Shown: positions 14,122 to 22,158 of the stretch, one piece after another
How the letters are laid out: every line of letters starts with the position of its first letter
Numbering within the stretch: position 1 is the first letter of the stretch
Source of the DNA: an uncultured Sphingobium sp.
GTDB lineage: Bacteria; Pseudomonadota; Alphaproteobacteria; Sphingomonadales; Sphingomonadaceae
NCBI GenBank assembly: GCA_946885845.1
Contig: CAMPHJ010000025.1
Coordinates: forward strand, 1-27,413
Length of the DNA: 27,413 nt
Direction of reading: 5' to 3'
Position numbers and translations under genes: made by a program
The notes under the pieces: model-generated
Databases searched by the model: none
What the model saw: only the letters and a program-made list of their open reading frames with translations
Told to the model about the DNA's origin: nothing

Positions 14122-15756
14122 ATGGTGAAGGCTGATTTTATTGTCGTAGGGACAGGCGCTGGCGGCCTGGTAGGCGCAATCTCAGCCAAGCTGAACGGCC
14201 TCAACCCGCTGATCATCGAGAAAACCGCACATTGGGGCGGGACGAGCGCACTGTCTGGCGGCGGGGTCTGGATTCCCAACAACCACCTGATGCAGCGCGA
14301 CGGGGTAGAAGACAGTTTCGACGCCGCCCTTGCCTATATGGAAGCCACCATCGGCGATGTCGGCCCGGCCAGCAGCAGCGAACGCAAGGCGGCCTATCTG
14401 AATGTCGGCCCGGAAATGGTAAAGGCTCTTGAGGCGCTGGGCCTGGGCTGGCGCCGTGCCCCCCGATATCCCGACTATCATCAGGACCAGCCCGGCGCGC
14501 GGGTAGGCCGCACGCTGGAAGGCGTGAGTTTCGACGGAAAGAAGCTGGGCAACTGGCTCAAGACCATGCGCAAGTCGGACCTCCCGTCGATGGTGATGAG
14601 CACCGATGACGCGCCCCAAATTCCAACCATGCTCCGGTCGCTCAAGTCATTTTGGGCCGCGATGCGCATGATAGGGCGGACGCTGGCGTGGCGCGCGCGC
14701 GGACGCGAGCCGCTGTCCATGGGAACCACGCTCGTGGCGCAGTTGATGGCCATCGCCCAACGGCTGGAAATCCCTGTCCTGCTGGACACCCCGCTCAAAT
14801 CCCTGATTCAGGAGGACGGCAAGGTGGTGGGTGTCGTAACCGGCCATGGTGAGACCGAACAACGGATCATGGCGCCACGCGGCGTGCTGCTGGCTACAGG
14901 CGGGTTCGCCAAGAACAGCGGTTACCGAAAGCTGTTTCAGGAAGTTGATGGTGAATGGAGCCCGGCAAGCCCAGGCGATACCGGCGACGGCCAGCGGATT
15001 GGCGCGGAAATTGGAGCTGAACTCGCCCTGATGGATGCCGCCACCTGGTATCCTGTATCAATCCTGCCGGATGGCACCATCAATGTCGGCATTTGGGAAC
15101 GCACCTTGCCTGGGTCAATCATCGTGGACGCTTCCGGGCAGCGATATACGAACGAAGCGGCATCCTATGTCAATGCGGGCCGTGCAATGCTGGATCGCGA
15201 CAAGACCGTGAGCGCAGTTCCCAGCTGGCTCATTTTCGACAATCGCTATCGCAGCCGTTATTTCTTTGGATCAACTCCTCCTGGCGTGAATGGCGAATTT
15301 CTGAAAAGCGGTTTCTTCATCAATGCGCCCACGCTCCATCAACTCGCCGATAAGTGCGGGATCAATGCGGACGGGCTGGAGCGAACGGTCCAACGGGTAA
15401 ACAGCATGGCGATAAGCGGCGTCGATGAAGATTTCGGCCGTGGCGACAATGTCTACGATCAATATTATGGAGATCCTGGGAATCGGCCAAATCCATCCTT
15501 TGGTCCCATCGACAAAGCTCCCTTCTATGCCACGCGCTTTTATCCGGGTGACCTCAGCACCAAGGGAGGATTGATGGCGGATGAGCATGCCCGGGTCCTT
15601 CGCCCGGACGGCAGCGTCATCGAAGGGCTTTATGCTGCGGGCAACTGCGCCGCTCCCGTCATGGGCAGAACCTATCCCGGCGCAGGCGCAACGCTTGGTC
15701 CGGCCATGGTATTTGCATGGATCGCCGGTCGACATGGTGCGTCTAGCGCTGGGTGA
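14122..15756 (+). CDS. FAD-dependent 3-ketosteroid-Delta1-dehydrogenase-like protein
   Basis: The 544-residue flavoprotein of the FAD_binding_2 family closely resembles 3-ketosteroid Delta1-dehydrogenases (KstD), which insert a 1,2 double bond in the steroid A ring. It begins with the FAD loop GTGAGG (10-15) and has GGTSALSGGGVWIPN (39-53), a family signature. Residues matching the KstD active site are visible: Tyr119 in RYPDYH, Tyr349 in RYTNEAASY, and Tyr518 with Gly522 in TYPGAGAT near the C-terminus. The C-terminal FAD part reads YAAGNCAAPVMG. ATG 14122 is used; a GTG at 14119 is equally possible. Related enzymes act on other substrates too, so the steroid assignment is likely but not certain. 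SDR genes nearby fit steroid-like catabolism. Confidence 0.88.
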   Translation: MVKADFIVVGTGAGGLVGAISAKLNGLNPLIIEKTAHWGGTSALSGGGVWIPNNHLMQRDGVEDSFDAALAYMEATIGDVGPASSSERKAAYLNVGPEMVKALEALGLGWRRAPRYPDYHQDQPGARVGRTLEGVSFDGKKLGNWLKTMRKSDLPSMVMSTDDAPQIPTMLRSLKSFWAAMRMIGRTLAWRARGREPLSMGTTLVAQLMAIAQRLEIPVLLDTPLKSLIQEDGKVVGVVTGHGETEQRIMAPRGVLLATGGFAKNSGYRKLFQEVDGEWSPASPGDTGDGQRIGAEIGAELALMDAATWYPVSILPDGTINVGIWERTLPGSIIVDASGQRYTNEAASYVNAGRAMLDRDKTVSAVPSWLIFDNRYRSRYFFGSTPPGVNGEFLKSGFFINAPTLHQLADKCGINADGLERTVQRVNSMAISGVDEDFGRGDNVYDQYYGDPGNRPNPSFGPIDKAPFYATRFYPGDLSTKGGLMADEHARVLRPDGSVIEGLYAAGNCAAPVMGRTYPGAGATLGPAMVFAWIAGRHGASSAG

Positions 15757-15955
15757 ACCCTTCCGCCCGGATTGCTGTATGCTCACGCGCCGCCCGACGA
15801 CCCTGCTATCGTAATCCGCCTTCGCGAAAATCCTTCGCGCTACGACAGGCAGCGATGGGCGTGGCATCAGCATGGATCAGCTTATGCACGCGTTGCGCAA
15901 ACGGGGGCACCCACCTTTGGTGAGCGCGTTTCCCCAAAACTATCGCGATCCAGCT
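15757..15955. other. Spacer between convergent genes, nothing recognised
   Basis: This 199-bp region separates the convergent flavoprotein and SDR genes. A plus-strand frame from 15872 runs into the SDR gene and matches nothing I recognise. No strong terminator hairpin was seen. Confidence 0.4.
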
Positions 15956-16759
15956 TTAGCTGTCAGGACCCAGATCTGGCACCCATCCCGCGCCGTTGAT
16001 GTGCGCGCCCCCATCGACGAACAATGTACTACCTGTAAGGTAGCGCGCGTCTTCGCTGGCCAGGAATAATGCAACGCCGCCGATATCTGCCTCTGGATCA
16101 CCCATGCGGCCCATCGGATTTCCTGCGGTGGTAGCGGCTGCGATCTCTGGCTCGGCCTTCTGGAATTCCCGATATCCGGCGGATACGGCGGCGGGGCAGA
16201 TGATATTGGCACAGATGCCGTAGCCCGCCCATTCCCGCGCGGCGCTGCGGGTGTAAGCGCGAAGCGCTTCCTTGCCGACATTATATTCGGCGGTCCCCAT
16301 ATGCGCATTGACGCCATTGAGCGACCCGATGTTGATGATGCGGCCCCAATGTCGGCTGCGCATGTGCGTGAAAGCTGCCTCCATCGACCATTTCGCGGCG
16401 TAAAGGCACATGTTCATGCAGGATTCGAATTGCGCGTCGGACAGCGTTTCGATGCGCTGCACTCCTCCGCCGCTAAACGCATTGTTGACCAGCACATCGA
16501 CAGAACCGAAGCGATCTACACAGGCCTGAACGGCACCGACCACATCGTCCCGCACCGTAACATCACATTTACGGAAATCAGCTTCCACACCGAGACCGCG
16601 CAATTCCTCCACAACCTGCACGCCCTTATCGGCATTGAAGTCAGCGACCAGGATAGACCCGCCCTCCTGGGCAAATCGCAACGCGATGCCCCGGCCAATT
16701 CCGTCCGCCGCTCCGGTAATTAGCGCCGCACGCCCGGCAAGCCTATTTCCCACGCTCAT
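15956..16759 (-). CDS. Short-chain dehydrogenase/reductase (SDR) B
   Basis: The 267-residue classical SDR has TGAADGIG (15-22), Asp40 (VADF, NAD preference), NNAF at 92-95 where NNAG is standard, Ser146, Tyr159 and Lys163 (YNVGK), and a C-terminal LTGSTLFVDGGAHI stretch. It should oxidise a secondary alcohol or reduce a ketone in the cytosol. The start at 16759 follows AGGAGATC and is well supported. It is divergent from another SDR and convergent with the KstD-like gene, so it is likely part of the same catabolic block. Many sterol and terpene dehydrogenases are of this type, but the substrate cannot be derived. Confidence 0.92.
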   Translation of the reverse strand: MSVGNRLAGRAALITGAADGIGRGIALRFAQEGGSILVADFNADKGVQVVEELRGLGVEADFRKCDVTVRDDVVGAVQACVDRFGSVDVLVNNAFSGGGVQRIETLSDAQFESCMNMCLYAAKWSMEAAFTHMRSRHWGRIINIGSLNGVNAHMGTAEYNVGKEALRAYTRSAAREWAGYGICANIICPAAVSAGYREFQKAEPEIAAATTAGNPMGRMGDPEADIGGVALFLASEDARYLTGSTLFVDGGAHINGAGWVPDLGPDS

Positions 16760-16816
16760 ACGTCGATCTCCTGCATCTGTGATGTCGCTCCCGAGCAAGG
16801 TCGAGTAACGGATGGC

Positions 16817-16830
16817 GATTGTCAACAATC
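16817..16830. promoter_or_regulatory. Short palindrome between divergent SDR genes
   Basis: GATTGT (16817-16822) and ACAATC (16825-16830) form a perfect inverted repeat around a CA centre, in the space between two divergent genes. It could be an operator for a TetR or MarR type regulator. It overlaps a TTGACA-like box on the minus strand. Confidence 0.45.
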
Positions 16831-16913
16831 TGCGAATATGATGTATCGTTCAGCGCGATGCCCTCGGGCGAGTGTCGAGCAAGGCCCGACAGAGGCAGAA
16901 GGACCATGATTTG

Positions 16914-17768
16914 ATGACAGGTGAGAATGAAGTTCAACGCCCGGTGGCACTAGTCACCGGGGCGACGCGCGGAATCGGCCGGGCAATAGCGATCGCCCTT
17001 GGCCGCGCCGGTTTTGCAGTCGCGGTGACCGGGCGCACCATGGCGGAAGGCACGGGGCGCATGGACAGCATGGGTAGCACGCCCGTTCCGGGCAGCGTCG
17101 CATCGACCGTGGCAGCGATAGAAGCGGCGGGCGGCCAGGCGATGGGTGCCCGGATCGACCTGCTCGACCGCGAATCCATCGATTCAGGCGTCGCGGCGGT
17201 GCTCGACCGCTGGGGTAGGATCGACGTGCTGGTGAACAACGGCATCTATCAGGGGCCGGTCATCCTGCAACCGGTAATGGAAGCCGCGTTGGAGGACGCC
17301 GAACGCGCAATCACAGGCAATTTCATCAACCAGTTTTACCTTAGCCGCATCGTGCTGAAGACTATGATCGCGCAGGGATCAGGGCGGATGATCTTCATGA
17401 CCACATTGTCGTCGGCAGAACCCGCCGCCAAAGCTGCCGGGGTCGGGTTATTCTACCTCGCGCCCAAGGCGGCGTTTAATCGCATCCCGGACCACATCAA
17501 TTTTGAACATGGGAAGGACGGGATCAGCGCCTTTTTGATCGAACCGCGCTTTACGATGACGGACACATTGCGTGCTGCGATGGGCGACGATGCAGATTCG
17601 ATCGGACAGGGTGAAGCTGCGCGTGATCCTGAGGAAACTGCACAGACCGTAGTTTGGTTGGCGAGCGATGTGGATGCGCCGAAATATGCGGGGCCGGAAA
17701 TGATCAATGCGCCGGATTTCCTTTCGGAACGAGGAATTTTGGCGCGGGAATGCATGAAGGAAGCATAG
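16914..17768 (+). CDS. Short-chain dehydrogenase/reductase (SDR) C
   Basis: The 284-residue SDR has the cofactor loop TGATRGIG (15-22), VNNG at 107-110, a Ser pair at 166-167 and Tyr181-Lys185 (YLAPK). Unlike the other two SDRs it has an insertion of about 18 residues after strand two (MAEGTGRMDSMGSTPVPGS) and Arg41 after Gly40 (TGRT), which suggests NADP use. The start at 16914 lies after an AGAAGGA sequence 10 nt upstream. It is divergent from SDR B with a palindrome between them and convergent with the GH106 gene. Reaction and substrate are unassigned; a ketone reductase or an alcohol dehydrogenase of the same pathway is likely. Confidence 0.9.
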   Translation: MTGENEVQRPVALVTGATRGIGRAIAIALGRAGFAVAVTGRTMAEGTGRMDSMGSTPVPGSVASTVAAIEAAGGQAMGARIDLLDRESIDSGVAAVLDRWGRIDVLVNNGIYQGPVILQPVMEAALEDAERAITGNFINQFYLSRIVLKTMIAQGSGRMIFMTTLSSAEPAAKAAGVGLFYLAPKAAFNRIPDHINFEHGKDGISAFLIEPRFTMTDTLRAAMGDDADSIGQGEAARDPEETAQTVVWLASDVDAPKYAGPEMINAPDFLSERGILARECMKEA

Positions 17769-17793
17769 GTTTGTAGCGGTTTTCAGATAATGG

Positions 17794-17821
17794 GTCGGCA
17801 GTCGATCGTTTCGCTGCCGAC
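17794..17821. terminator. Bidirectional terminator between SDR C and the GH106 gene
   Basis: GTCGGCAG (17794-17801) pairs with CTGCCGAC (17814-17821) around a 12-nt loop, in the 68-bp gap between convergent genes. On the plus strand it is followed by a T-rich stretch (TCTATTATT), which supports intrinsic termination of the SDR C transcript. Confidence 0.6.
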
Positions 17822-17836
17822 TCTATTATTGCTGGC

Positions 17837-20698
17837 TTATTTCCGTGCCTCCAGCCGGACCGGGCCGACCCAGCCGGCGGGGACGGGTTTGAGTTTTTTG
17901 TACACCGCGTCGTTGGGATTGATCATCCCGTTTTGCAGCACATTGGCGACGACCACGGTCAGGGCATTGGCGCCCGGTTTGAGAGCCGGGGTCAGGTCGA
18001 CCCGGAAGGGCGCGGCGATGACCGGTTGCAAGGTGCGGCCATTGACCGTCACGGTGGCGATGTCGTGCACTTGACCGAGGTCGAGCGTGACCCTGGTCCC
18101 GGCGGCCAGCCAGCCCGGATCGACGGTGAAGGATCGGCTATAGCTTGCCTGACCCGCGAAACCCGCCAGTTCGGGGACTTCGCGCCAGTCCTTGAGCGAC
18201 ACTGAACCAAAGTCGTGGGTAAAGGGCTGGCGCATGACATGCCCCTTGACCGACAGCGACCAGCCGGTGGCGGGCAGGTCCGCCGAACCGACGAGCGCGG
18301 GCGCGGCAACCGTCCGGGGCTGCGTTTTCGGATCGAGGACAAGGAGCGCGCTTTCCCCCGCCGCCAGCGTCAGCGGCACGCGGGTCGCCCCATCAACCGC
18401 ACCCGCAGATTGCGCCGATATGCTGCCGTCCATCGCGTCCCAGCGCGTCACGCCGCCAATGCCCGGCAGCGATATGTTGACGTTCCGGGCGGCGTCGGCG
18501 CGGTTGTGAAGGAAGGTCGCGGTGCGTCCATCGACCCGCCGTTGCACAAAGACCAGGTCGCTGGCGTCGCCGCCAAAACTGAGGTTCGCGGGCACGGAGG
18601 CTGCGCGGAGCGCCGCTGAAACTTCGCCCGCTGGCACGACCTTTGCCCCGGCCTTGAGAGCGGCGGCGACAGCCTTGCGGACGCGGGCGTCCCGCGCCTT
18701 TGCGTCCGCCAGCCCTTCGTCACGGCTGGGCGCGCGGCCGGTGAAGATGACCGGCAGGCCCGATTTGGCCATGGCGGCAATCGCTTCAGCCGTGTCGGCG
18801 CGAATGCCATCGATAGGTGGCAGGACGAGCGCTCCGTAGCGCTGGCCGCCCCTGGACAAGAGCTGCCGTCCCTCGACCTTTGCCTGCGCGATGGAGTCGG
18901 GATTGATGCGGTCGAAGTCATAGCCGCTGGCAAGGAACGCCTTTTCCGCCGCCTGCTTGCCAGCGCCATCATCTTCTATGCCGACATAATAGCCATAACG
19001 GCCATAGAAATAGGCGACGGGCACCACAGCCTCACCCGCCTGCAATACGGACTGGAGACGGCCGATATAGGCGGCCAGCGTCTTCATGCCGGGCCAGACC
19101 GGATTGGTTTCATTGATCGGCCCGCTGAACCCCAAGGCGAAGGGGCTGGGCTGGAAGGCGTGCCAGCCGGGCCAGTCGTCGGCATGGAAACGGTAGTTCA
19201 TGCCGTGCATGATGATGCTGTTGACGCCGCCCGACAGGATGGTGTCGGCGCGGCGGCGCATTTCGCCGGGCGTCACGTCATAGGGCCGGTCTTTCCACGC
19301 GAAACTTTCGGCCGATATGATGGGCCGCCCGTAAAGATGAGCGGCGGAACGGGCAAAGCGCATGAACAGGGGATCGCCGCCATGGGGCAGATCCTCCGTT
19401 TCTGGAATATCGGCCAGGCCATAGCCGCGGATGATGTCGAACGCGCCGCCATGCGCCTGAAACTTTGCCTTCAACCCATGGGCATGGTTCCACGCCACGA
19501 ACGGTTCGATGAACCCGGCGAACATCATGTCGGACACGGTGCGGCGATAATCGGCGCGCACCCGTTCCGCCAGGTCGCTGGCCGATGTGTCGAAATAAGG
19601 TGGCGAATAATGTTCGTCCCACGCCTGCATCCAACCGGGCTGCACGACGAAGGGGAGATAGGGGGTCAGGTCATATCCCCGGCGCTTGCGGAATTCGTCG
19701 AGAAGTTGCGGACCCCATTGGATGTCCTGCATCAGTTCCAGGCTGTCGACGAAGGTCGATCGCAACCCGGTCGGGTTCCTGCCCAAAGGCGCGCCGACGC
19801 GCGCGGCGTGCGCGGCGAAGCCGGTCGGGTCCATATGATCCAGGATCAGTTGCGGCCCCTGCCCTGCCGCGCCCAGCACGCCGACATCGGCGGCATATTG
19901 GCGAAAGACGAAGACCTGCCAGTCGCCCGGCGGCGGCGTCCAGTCGAGCGTGCCGTCGTCGTTCAGCCGGTCGGTCAGCACAATGCGGCTGGCCGGGTCC
20001 AATGTGCCCGAAGTCAGCACGTCGCTCCACGGAGAGATCGTCAGGCCCATGGCGCCAGGGCGCTTCACAAGATCGGGCGCGCTGCCCTTCATCGCGACGA
20101 CGGCGACCGTCCGCGCGCGGGCATCAAGCCGCTTGCCCCAGTCGGCGACCTTTGGGTCCTTGACGCGGGCATCCAGGAAGTTGAGCGCGCCCAGCCGCCG
20201 CGTCCGTTTTGGCAATGTCACCTTGATGGGGCCGGATTGACCGCCCTTCACCTCGGTACGGGCCATGCTGAGTTCGGTGAACGCCTTTTCCGGGGGAATG
20301 GCAAAGCCGCCGCCCGACGGCCAGGAGGACCCAAGCGTATAGTCCAGCGTCAGGCCCGCCGCCTTTGCCGCCTCCCGTGCTGTGCGCAAATGGGCGAAGA
20401 AACTGGGTTCGCCATAGTTGTTCACGGCGACCTTTTCTTCCGGGGTCAAGGTCACGAAACCGGGGGTGAACGACGCCACTTCCGCGCCACCAAAGCCATT
20501 GTCCGCCATCAGCCGGACCTCTCGCGTCAATTCCGCGTCGGTGACGGCGTCGCCCGGCCACCACCAGCGCAGACGGGGCCGCGCCTCGACAGCCGGGGTC
20601 TTGAACCCATCTTCAAGGGTCTGCGTCCAGCCTGTCGTGACTGTCGTGGCGAACATCGCCGTTGCGGCGAGCAAACCGCCCATTGCCCTGCTGTTCAA
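17837..20698 (-). CDS. Exported GH106-like alpha-L-rhamnosidase (TTG start)
   Basis: The 953-residue protein resembles GH106 alpha-L-rhamnosidases, which remove terminal rhamnose from plant glycosides or polysaccharides. A signal peptide (about 1-25) points to the periplasm. The family opening PRLRWWWPGDAVT (41-53) and NGFGGAEV (67-74) is clear. The catalytic barrel runs to about 620 and contains ISAESFAWKD (461-470, conserved Glu464) and the MHGMNYRFHADDWPGW stretch (498-513). A C-terminal beta-sandwich follows (about 810-953), with VTVNGR and FRVDLTPALKPGAN as in galactose-binding modules. The TTG at 20698 is used because GGAGG lies 7 nt upstream; ATG 20683 is the alternative. It is the only glycoside hydrolase in the block. 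Confidence 0.9.
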   Translation of the reverse strand: MNSRAMGGLLAATAMFATTVTTGWTQTLEDGFKTPAVEARPRLRWWWPGDAVTDAELTREVRLMADNGFGGAEVASFTPGFVTLTPEEKVAVNNYGEPSFFAHLRTAREAAKAAGLTLDYTLGSSWPSGGGFAIPPEKAFTELSMARTEVKGGQSGPIKVTLPKRTRRLGALNFLDARVKDPKVADWGKRLDARARTVAVVAMKGSAPDLVKRPGAMGLTISPWSDVLTSGTLDPASRIVLTDRLNDDGTLDWTPPPGDWQVFVFRQYAADVGVLGAAGQGPQLILDHMDPTGFAAHAARVGAPLGRNPTGLRSTFVDSLELMQDIQWGPQLLDEFRKRRGYDLTPYLPFVVQPGWMQAWDEHYSPPYFDTSASDLAERVRADYRRTVSDMMFAGFIEPFVAWNHAHGLKAKFQAHGGAFDIIRGYGLADIPETEDLPHGGDPLFMRFARSAAHLYGRPIISAESFAWKDRPYDVTPGEMRRRADTILSGGVNSIIMHGMNYRFHADDWPGWHAFQPSPFALGFSGPINETNPVWPGMKTLAAYIGRLQSVLQAGEAVVPVAYFYGRYGYYVGIEDDGAGKQAAEKAFLASGYDFDRINPDSIAQAKVEGRQLLSRGGQRYGALVLPPIDGIRADTAEAIAAMAKSGLPVIFTGRAPSRDEGLADAKARDARVRKAVAAALKAGAKVVPAGEVSAALRAASVPANLSFGGDASDLVFVQRRVDGRTATFLHNRADAARNVNISLPGIGGVTRWDAMDGSISAQSAGAVDGATRVPLTLAAGESALLVLDPKTQPRTVAAPALVGSADLPATGWSLSVKGHVMRQPFTHDFGSVSLKDWREVPELAGFAGQASYSRSFTVDPGWLAAGTRVTLDLGQVHDIATVTVNGRTLQPVIAAPFRVDLTPALKPGANALTVVVANVLQNGMINPNDAVYKKLKPVPAGWVGPVRLEARK

Positions 20699-20858
20699 AA
20701 TGTCGCCTCCAAATTGATCGGTTGCGTTCAATAAAACATAAGGTTCTGGTGAACGCCAGAGCAGGCTGAAAATCAATCATGCGCGCAGGAAACAACCGCA
20801 GGAACATTGCGGATCGTTACGGCTTGATATCGCAACCGCCAGAATGGGGAGCAAGCGT

Positions 20859-22142
20859 GTGAATCGATGGCAATGGGCAATTGCGCTGCTCACGCGCAGA
20901 ATGTGGTTTCGGGCATCGCTTTTTTGCCTGTTCGCCGTGGCGCTGGCGCTGGCAGGCGCGCTGATCGGAGAGGCGATTTCCTACGATTTCGCGACAAAGG
21001 TCGGCGCGAAGGCGGTGGACAATATTCTGAACGTGCTGGCCACCAGCATGTTGGCGGTCACGACATTTTCCCTGACGGCAATGGTGTCCGCCTATGCCGG
21101 GGCGACCAGCAACATCACCCCGCGCGCCGTGCAACTGCTGGTCGATGATGTGACGGCGCAAAATGCGCTCGCGACCTTTCTTGGCAGCTTCCTGTTCGCG
21201 ATCGTGGGGATCATCGCACTGTCGACCGGAATTTACGGCGAAACCGGCCGCGTCATCCTGTATGCGGGGACGGTTCTGGTGATCGTGGTGATCGTCATCA
21301 CATTTCTGCGATGGATTGAGCATATCACCCGATTTGGCCGGGTCGGCGATACCATCGACCGAGTGGAAAGGGCCGCGACCGCCGCAGCAGGCGCGATGGG
21401 GCAAGGGTTATGTTTTGGACCGCGCCCGGCAGAGCCTGTCCCCGATGGCGCGACCCTGATCCGCCATTCCAAAATCGGTCGCGTGACCCATGTCGATACC
21501 GACGCCATCGCCAAAGTGGCTGACGAAACTGGCGCGCCTGTCATGCTGACCGCCCTGCCCGGCAATGTGATCGAGCCGTGGCGTCCGCTGGCCTGGACCG
21601 CGGCCACGCTGGATGACAAGTTGGAGGAGTGCATAAGGGAGGCATTCACCATTTCGCACAATCGGGCCTATGATCATGATCCCCGGTTTGGCCTGGTCGT
21701 GCTGTCCGAAATCGGATCGCGGGCGCTGTCCCCGGCGGTGAACGATGGCGGGACTGCCATCGCCGTATTGGAAGCGGGCACCCGCGTCCTGGCCGCGATG
21801 CTTCGCCTGGAGGCTGAGCCCAAGGAGGAAGGGGAGAAGGAGAAGCAAACGGGCGTGCGCGTCCCGCCATTCGCATTTTCAGACCTGCTGGAAGACCTGT
21901 TCCACCCCATCGCGCGTGATGGCGCGGGGTCGGTCGAAGTCGGCATCCGTCTGCAAAAGTCACTCGCGGCGCTGCAGGTGATTGCGCCCGAAGCGCGATC
22001 CGACTGCCGGGACGCAGCGCGCGATGCCCTGGAGCGGGCCTGCGCGGCATTGACCAGCGAAAAGGATCGGGAACGGGTGAAGCGCGTCCACTATCGATTC
22101 TGGCACGGCGGCCTGGACGCGGGAAGTTCGCGTCCAGGCTGA
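20859..22142 (+). CDS. DUF2254 membrane protein (GTG start)
   Basis: This 427-residue inner-membrane protein belongs to DUF2254, a family of unknown function. Four hydrophobic helices are visible (about 18-38, 57-79, 105-125 and 133-153). They are followed by a soluble region of about 270 residues with the conserved HTDAIAKVADETG-like part and the segment LSPAVNDGGTAI (about 280-291), a family signature. The GTG at 20859 is preferred because GGGGAG lies 7 nt before it; ATG 20844 is in frame but has no ribosome-binding site. It is divergent from the GH106 gene and convergent with the SulP transporter. A channel or transport role is often assumed for the family but is not shown here. The 3-prime end forms a hairpin. 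Confidence 0.88.
   Translation: MNRWQWAIALLTRRMWFRASLFCLFAVALALAGALIGEAISYDFATKVGAKAVDNILNVLATSMLAVTTFSLTAMVSAYAGATSNITPRAVQLLVDDVTAQNALATFLGSFLFAIVGIIALSTGIYGETGRVILYAGTVLVIVVIVITFLRWIEHITRFGRVGDTIDRVERAATAAAGAMGQGLCFGPRPAEPVPDGATLIRHSKIGRVTHVDTDAIAKVADETGAPVMLTALPGNVIEPWRPLAWTAATLDDKLEECIREAFTISHNRAYDHDPRFGLVVLSEIGSRALSPAVNDGGTAIAVLEAGTRVLAAMLRLEAEPKEEGEKEKQTGVRVPPFAFSDLLEDLFHPIARDGAGSVEVGIRLQKSLAALQVIAPEARSDCRDAARDALERACAALTSEKDRERVKRVHYRFWHGGLDAGSSRPG
22111..22139. terminator. Perfect 11-bp hairpin inside the last codons of the DUF2254 gene
   Basis: GCCTGGACGCG (22111-22121) pairs perfectly with CGCGTCCAGGC (22129-22139) around a 7-nt loop. It covers the last ten sense codons, ending one base before the stop codon TGA. 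The convergent SulP gene ends 20 nt further on, so it may terminate both transcripts, although no T-run follows on either side. Confidence 0.6.
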
Positions 22143-22158
22143 GCGATCCCCTTCCCCT

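Noticed and set aside
15872..16069. 65-codon plus-strand ORF
   Set aside because: It runs into the antisense end of the SDR B gene and has no recognised family; treated as chance.
19160..20734. 524-codon plus-strand open frame
   Set aside because: Antisense to the GH106 gene; no recognisable domain or ribosome-binding site.
20801..20818. GGAAC and CGTT upstream of the DUF2254 gene
   Set aside because: The spacer is only 9 nt, so it cannot be an EcfG promoter of known form.
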